Part shown: positions 57,918-64,000 of the stretch, one piece after another | Layout of the letters: every line of letters begins with the position of its first letter | Position numbering within the stretch: position 1 is the stretch's first letter | From: Hibiscus mutabilis | Taxonomy: Eukaryota; Streptophyta; Magnoliopsida; Malvales; Malvaceae | Reading direction: 5' to 3' | DNA length: 64,000 nt | Assembly (NCBI GenBank): GCA_019671005.1 | Contig: CM033715.1 | Location: forward strand, 5,952,001 to 6,016,000 | Notes under the pieces: model-generated | Seen by the model: the letters and a program-made list of their open reading frames with translations, nothing else | What the model was told of the DNA's origin: nothing | The model's database searches: none | Made by a program: the position numbers and the translations under genes

Positions 57918-58493
57918 TTGTATAGTCCTATTTGTTACTAATATACAGAATTGCACGCACATAACACAAGCACTAACATAATAATAGAACATATAGTATG
58001 TTGACAATTAATTGACTTTATCATAACTTAAGTACGACATATAACGATATATCTGAGGTGACTATAAACACCTATCAAGATGAGAAAACTATACCGATAA
58101 TTCAAAACAAGGATAAATCAATAAGAATTTTTAGAAACTTATACTAAATATTTTTTTATGAATATTTTAAATTAAATTTTCTAAAAATTTTAATTTGGTC
58201 CCTTCAATTTTTCGGTCTAATGACAATTTAATTTCTTATAAATTTAAATATTAGATAAATTAAACATTTTTCACTCAATTTTAAATTTTAATACTTCACA
58301 AATTCTTATATTTTTAAGTTTAATAATTTAGCCCCTCCAAACCTTTGATCCTAGCTCCGCCCTGTTAATTAGTCATTTACATATTGTATATCGGTGGTTA
58401 TAAAAAAAAATATATAAAACCTGGCAAGGAATGGTGAAAGATTCAATATGCCAGCCTATTGCCAGACATAGTAACCCAGTGTTACTAACTTAC
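57918..58493. other. upstream region of the bHLH gene
   Basis: About 58,190-58,370 contains a dispersed repeat ending CCCCTCCAAACCTTTGATCC...AGCTCCGCCCTG. The final 120 bp before the gene are presumed proximal promoter. Confidence 0.35.
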
Positions 58494-58503
58494 TATATAT
58501 ATA
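58494..58503 (+). promoter_or_regulatory. TATA box of the bHLH gene
   Basis: TATATATATA at 58494-58503 is only 11 bp before the first ATG (58515). With the usual 25-35-bp spacing, transcription would begin near 58,525, so the second in-frame ATG at 58548 is the more likely start. Confidence 0.55.
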
Positions 58504-58514
58504 CACATATATAG

Positions 58515-59300
58515 ATGTCTTCATCGTTGAGTAGTTTAGAGAAAGTGATGGAGCAAGGAAGTGTATCAACAAGAATCAACCGATGCTTAATCGAGAGAGA
58601 ACGGAGGCGGCACATGAAATCCCTCTCTTTCCAGCTCTCTGCTCTCCTTCCTCCTCAACCAACTAAGGTCTTCTCTTACACCTCTCTTTTATTTTCGGTT
58701 TAACCGCCGTATCCGACTAATCCGGATCCAGTTTTGCGGAGCTTTACACTTCTCTTTAATTATCATATCATATATATTGTTCCACTTTGTCTGGTTTTCG
58801 CATGAATTAAAAGGGCGTTGGTTTGTGTTGTAGATGTCGATTCCCGAGCTGGTGGACCAAACCACTGCATATGTGAAGGAACTGCAGCAGAATCTGGAGA
58901 AATACAAGCAAATGAAGGTGGAAATGAAAGAGAAGCGCGGCCCGGATGGTTCAAACCGAAGCAGAAAGATATCCCCGATTCTGAACATCACAGATTTGGG
59001 CACCCATTTGGAAGTAAACTTTATCACGGGGTTCAATAACCAGTTCGCATTGTCGGATTTTATCGGTATTCTTCAGGAAGGAGGAGCTGAAACCATAAGT
59101 GCAAGTTGCCAATACACAGAAGATAGGGCAATCTACACGATTCTTTCTCAGGTACTGTTGCTCCCCCCAATCATTCCATTGGAATAGCTTCCCTTCAATT
59201 AATACACAGTTTTGGCATTTTGTTTTTGCAGGCTATATACCCTAGAATTGGCATTGCAACTTCAAGCGTCCATGAGAGATTGAAAAGTTTAATATGTTGA
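58515..59300 (+). CDS. bHLH transcription factor (bHLH162/ORG-like small type)
   Basis: Three exons (58515-58667, 58834-59151, 59232-59300), all with GT/AG borders in phase 0, give 179 residues, or 168 if translation starts at the ATG at 58548 as the TATA position suggests. Basic region and helix 1: TRINRCLIERERRRHMKSLS then FQLSALLP (about 19-46). It has the E-box-type Glu and the ERxRR motif, but Asn-Arg replaces the usual upstream His/Lys. Loop and helix 2: KMSIPELVDQTTAYVKELQQ and a leucine-heptad tail (about 51-85). The C-terminal half, including HLEVNFITGFNNQFALSDFI and LQEGGAETISASCQYTEDRA, is an ACT-like dimerisation fold typical of these short plant bHLHs. It should act in the nucleus as a dimer on E-box DNA. 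The frame is intact. Assignment to a specific Arabidopsis number is tentative. Confidence 0.9.
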
Positions 59301-60653
59301 AGAAAGGAGCACTGCAAATCAATGGTGCAAGGGCTTAGATGATCTGGATAGGCTACATATGTTCAAATCAAAAGAGTGCTTTGGATCACGGAATGTAAAA
59401 TTACCTATGGGAATAAGATTCTCGGAATGCATTATTACCTTAGGAATGTTACATTGCATTGTTTAGTTTATTTGGCAGGAATGTAATATATCTACCTAAA
59501 AAGTTATTGAACTATTTTTGTTATACTATCTAAAATTTACAAAAACTATATATTTATCATATTAAAAAAATTAAAATATATTTTATATTTGTATATCCTC
59601 GTTATTTTCTATTAAAATAACTTTGTGGATTTTTAAATGCTAAATGTTTAATATGTTCAATTTCTTACTTTTTTATTACTTATGACATATTGTCAAATAA
59701 AATTAAAGTAAATAATAAAATAAATCCAAAAGTTATAAAATAGTGATAAAAATTTAGATCATAAATTTAACCTACTAAAATATTTTATAATACGATAAAA
59801 GTTTTATAAATCAAAGAAAAAAAATTTAAACATCAACTACTAACTTATTAGTTCTCAAGCAATGTGCAATCCAACATATAACTTATAATCATAAATATAA
59901 TATTAATCAAAATACATTAAATATTAAAATAATATTTAAATATGGGTAACACCATTTAAATATTAAATTACTATTGAATAAAAATATTAAATTAATTTAC
60001 ACTATAAATAATTAATCATCTAATTAAAAATTCAAATAAAGAATCTATATGAACAAAATTCATTAACTTAAGGGCACTATGGTCCAAAGGGGTGGGAATC
60101 GACAAATACCTAAGAAATTAGTAGGAATGACATTCCCAGTATTTAGGTGGAAAAGTGACACTATTAAAAAAAGATTATTACCTCATAAAGGAAATGCTCT
60201 TAAACGAAACATGAGAATGTCATTCTATAACAGATTATCACTCTTGGTAATCATCTATTTCGCAAACATGAGCTAGTATCGATATCGGGTAATGTTTGAA
60301 AGGTATAATATTGATTACGTGTCAACTTTTGATGAAAATTTTATCGCACCGATCACTGTTCCGTTCACCGGTAGCACTCTCCGACCTGGTTCTCGATCAA
60401 GCCATGAAGGGAGTGTTACAATCATATCCTATATGCATTTTTCTTGTTTAAATAATTAAACATCTATTAGCTATCAGTTAATTTTAATAATAAAATAGCT
60501 CTTCACTCAAGTCTGACCATTGCGTAGAATTTAGACTATTTTTCAACTTTTGCATCTGCGAATTCATAATTTTTTAAATGAAAAAATGGAGATAACTAGA
60601 TGGTTTTTGGATTGTGTGGACTCACTTATTAATATAATTGTATATAAGTTTAA
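59301..60653. other. bHLH 3' flank and AT-rich intergenic sequence
   Basis: No further gene. About 60,080-60,280 has a 65-codon open stretch with no recognisable domain, which I do not call. About 59,395-59,475 and 60,085-60,240 share GGAATG/ATTCC motifs in inverse orientation (GGAATGTTACATT; AATGTCATTC), suggesting another degraded foldback repeat. Confidence 0.35.
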
Positions 60654-60930
60654 GGGTAAAATTTTGATACACAGGCTGTGTAAAATTAATTTTACACAAG
60701 CCTATGTATTTATATTATAAAAACCTAAATCATAATTTTCTAACATTAACCCTAAAAAACTAAACCCTAAACCTTAAATCCTATACACTAAATTCTAAAC
60801 ACTAACATTAAATTCTAAACCACACAACCTAAACCCCTAAACTTTAAACCCTAAACTAAAACCCTAACCCCTAAAACTAAAAGGCACATGTAAACTAAAG
60901 TTTACACGGTCGTGTATCAAAGTTTTTTCC
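60654..60930. mobile_element. AACCCTAAA-core MITE, subfamily A, with perfect 9-bp target duplication
   Basis: TAAGTTTAA flanks both ends (60645-60653 and 60931-60939). The ends GGGTAAAATTTTGATACACA (left) and GGAAAAAACTTTGATACACG (right, reverse complement) are paired. The 277-bp body contains several CTAAACCCTAAA-like units and no open frame. This is the best-preserved member of the family in the window. Confidence 0.85.
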
Positions 60931-60939
60931 TAAGTTTAA

Positions 60940-63900
60940 TCCTAATATATATTAAAATTAAGCATACCTAATTTTTTGATTAAATAAACTATAATATTTA
61001 ATCAATTATAGAAATATGATATAGTTTGCTATGAGTTTTGTATGTGTAGAAATCTATTAACACTCTAGTAATGATTAATGTGCACATAATTAAGTATTGA
61101 CCAAAAATAGTACAAGTCATTATCTCAAAGTTACACCATATGTTTTCTTCTTCAATCTCATCTAAGAAAATAATAAAAAAAGCACATTTAACTATACTAA
61201 AAAGATTTAGATTTATTTGAATACGATAAAAATAACAAAATATTCTAAAGTGTCAATGTCTTAATTACTCTTTTAATTGAACATATTTGAGTGGTTCTAG
61301 TGGCAAAGTCTATCATTGTTCCTTTTAAATTAGATTAAAAAAATTCAGAGACAAAGCCAAAATTTGAGATTGAGAGGTAAAATATAAATGTTGAAAGGTG
61401 GGAGGGGACAATATATATATATATATATATATATAACAAAGGTAAAAAAAAACCCCTTAAAGGTAAGGACCCCTCTCAAGGGACATAGAGATTCGACCAT
61501 GAAGATATTACCTTATAATAGAATTAGACTGTTAAAAAAATTACTCTTTTAACTATATCTTTTTTCCTTTGTTTAGCTCTTTAGAAACTAAATATTCTCA
61601 CATTAAAATTAGATATTTGAATCATGTATTGTGAAATGGAGAAAATTATATTAAAAAAATCACTCAATACGCCAATAAATTAAATATCAATGATCATACA
61701 AAAAATGTGATTACATTACTTTAGGGAACAATTTTTAATTATATTATAGATGACTACATGTATTTAGAAGTTAAAAGATCTCATCTGTTTTATCAACAAG
61801 TGTTTGATGTAGTGTTAAGTTACAAAATATTTTTACAGCAAAAAAAATATTTTTAAATCTTAAAGGTGATATTAAAAATGACAATTCACAAATTTCAAAC
61901 ATAAACGATAAAATCGAATATAATATCTCATCCATATTTGAAATAAGTTTTGGTTGACTCTTGCAATCTTTGAGATGGGCAGAATAACCAGGCCCTAAAC
62001 AAAGTTGTGTCGACCAGCATGACAAGGGCCTAGCGGCAAGCACAAAGGCAAACAAGAGAACCTGGCATGGATTCGACTGTCTCGCATGGGAATCTGGCAT
62101 GGATTCAACTGTCTCGCCTGAATTCTCAAAAATATTGTGTTGAATTTAGGTAGCCAATCTTTCTTTTATTTTGAGTTTGAGACCCTAGACCACCAGCTTT
62201 TTCATGGCATAATGCCAAAATATGTATTTTAGATTAAAATAGTCCCTTTTATGAAAACTATTAGTCAACCAACTATGGACGAAGCCAAGATTTAGGGTTG
62301 AGGGACAAATTCATAAATAACTCAAATTTCAAAAATACTATAAGAGACTAAAAGTAAAAAAATTAAATTGGAGGACCTGGGGCAATTGCCCCTCCCACAG
62401 TCCACACAGCTCCATCACTGCAACTAAAGATAAATGACTTGAAATAACATTACAAACCTACATGACAATACACGCTAACATAACAATGTCATATAGACAA
62501 ATATAATTTTATAAAATTATTTTTTCTGCTAGCGTGTCATTATATCAAGTGATTTCAAGCTGTTTATGTTAACTGACTAACAATTTTCATCCACGAAGAA
62601 ACTATTTTAACCCAAAATAAAACATTAAAAGTTAAAACAAAATAAAGACCGAAATAACTATTCAATTAAACATTATGAACATTTTTTTCATTTCTCCAAA
62701 TCTCTGCGTCCTTAATTACTGGAACATATGTAACACATGTCGGTCTACATCGAGCAAGGGTCCATGCCCCCCCATCGCATATGCCATTTTGTGAACATCA
62801 AAATCAAACTTAGTTGGCAAACAGACGGATCTACATTCTTTTTTGAACATTTGATCAAATGAAGAACAACTCCTGCATTCAAAGGACGGAGTCAAAATTC
62901 AAGGTTGAGAATAAAATATATATTTGAAAGTAGGGAATAAATTTATAAATAATTTAACTTAAAAAAATTATATGTAAGGCCAAAAATAATTTGGGGAGAA
63001 AATAATTGACCTTCTCCAACCCCATATAACTGTCTTTACCTGTATTTCGTGCATGAATATTCCCCCTCATTTGCCATCAGATAAAATAGAAGAAAACAAA
63101 TATGTAACTCTCGAGCTTGACTCTTACCTGGTGTGAACGTGGGAAAGTCGCAACGCCGCCCCGAGGGCAGCCGAACATGCAGTCATTTGCTTGATTGATG
63201 AGTTTCACCTGCACCGGAGACTCTTCGTCTCTGTCCTTATCATGCATCAGTCAGCATGGAAACAAAACCAGGGAACATACAAGTATCTATTTGGGGTAAT
63301 ACAATTTGGACATTTTTTTGTTTAATCACCGGTATCTAACTCATTGGCCGACTAATCCGAACCGAATACTGCAGAGACTCATTATTGGGGCGACCCTCCC
63401 AACCCATTTTTTTTCTATTCACAACTTCAGTACTTAAACTTCTGACTATGCTTAAGGGATCTAGTGCCTCATCCTATTAGACATCTAGACCAACCGGTTG
63501 ATGGTATACAATTTGAACAACTTAGTCGTTGGTATTTTTTGTTTTTGTTTTTATTTTTGCATAATGATAAACTTAATCCTTGATGTTTACATCTTTTGTG
63601 AATTTTGTTGTCCTTATTCTTTTTTATTGATTAAATTTGGCTTGAACCTTTCAAAAAGAGTCAAATCATTTTTAACCGTGTTAATATGATTGTTCGTATT
63701 ATTAGGAGCATTCAGTCGAGTCAAATAAAACAATTTCGAGTTAGTCGAGTTGTCGAGTCCTATTTTATAGCTAAAACATTATTTGAATTTTTTTATTCGA
63801 GTCAAGTTGAATTGTTTGAATTTCTATTCAAATTTAATTGTAAATATTAATAATATTATGGTATTAATTAATTAAATATATATATTGTTAATATATGTTA

Positions 63901-64000
63901 TAAAGTTTGTAAAATAAACTAATGTAAATGTAATTCTTTATAATAAAACTAAATAACGGCGACGGTGACACATGCTATTTTATAAAATGGGAGTACCATC
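60940..64000. other. intergenic sequence to the end of the window
   Basis: A (AT)12 tract lies at 61,411-61,434. A 32-bp unit with GGCATGGATTC(G/A)ACTGTCTCGC is tandemly duplicated at about 62,062-62,120. Dispersed elements with GGAGTCAAAATTCAAGGTTG or GAAGCCAAGATTTAGGG starts lie at 61,345, 62,280 and 62,884. Two minus-strand exon-like stretches lie near 62,720-62,873 and 63,130-63,235 but cannot be joined in frame. The last 300 bp contain AGTCGAGTTGTCGAGTCC repeat text similar to the element at 350-1123. No gene is called. Confidence 0.35.
61411..61434. repeat. (AT)12 microsatellite
   Basis: Twelve perfect AT units. Confidence 0.9.

Overview
The window is nuclear DNA of a flowering plant, almost certainly a eudicot. 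It is very AT-rich. Its genes have GT-AG introns, and they belong to plant-specific families: a PERK receptor kinase, a BAHD acyltransferase, an SRO protein, DUF1645, a BURP/PG1-beta protein and a bHLH factor. They lie between Ty1/copia, L1-type LINE, SINE and many foldback elements. The repeat style (AACCCTAAA-rich foldback repeats, L1-type LINE with a DUF4283 ORF1) would suit the Malvaceae, for example cotton, but I cannot confirm a species by eye.

Layout: 1.56-4.38 kb, a heavily broken PERK kinase on the minus strand carrying a short polyA retroposon with a perfect 15-bp target duplication. 4.93-8.17 kb, the 5' half of a copia element (minus) that ends in scrambled, templated filler DNA. 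9.82-11.22 kb, an anthocyanin/phenolic-glucoside malonyltransferase-like BAHD pseudogene (minus). 12.39-20.02 kb, a near full-length but frameshifted LINE interrupted by a 1,253-bp solo LTR with a 5-bp target duplication. 20-29 kb, a gene-free desert of foldback elements, including a tandem array of telomere-motif-rich repeats. 29.18-31.95 kb, an intact five-exon SRO gene. 34.2-35.7 kb, a copia gag remnant. 36.0-37.4 kb, a long inverted-repeat element ending about 50 bp upstream of the TATA box of an intact DUF1645 gene (37.50-38.30 kb). 40.6-42.9 kb, an At4g28440-like OB-fold gene with one nonsense codon. 44.64-46.67 kb, an intact two-exon polygalacturonase-1 beta-subunit-like (BURP) gene. 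58.5-59.3 kb, an intact three-exon bHLH gene. The rest is intergenic and repeat-derived.

The genes do not form a pathway or cluster. Four host genes look intact (SRO, DUF1645, BURP, bHLH) and three are disrupted (PERK, BAHD, OB-fold). The most distinctive non-gene signal is a set of foldback repeats with a shared degenerate AACCCTAAA core. At least two of them have perfect 9-bp target duplications, which points to Mutator-like transposition. I found no evidence of a new multi-gene system, and all structures below were worked out by eye, without similarity searches.
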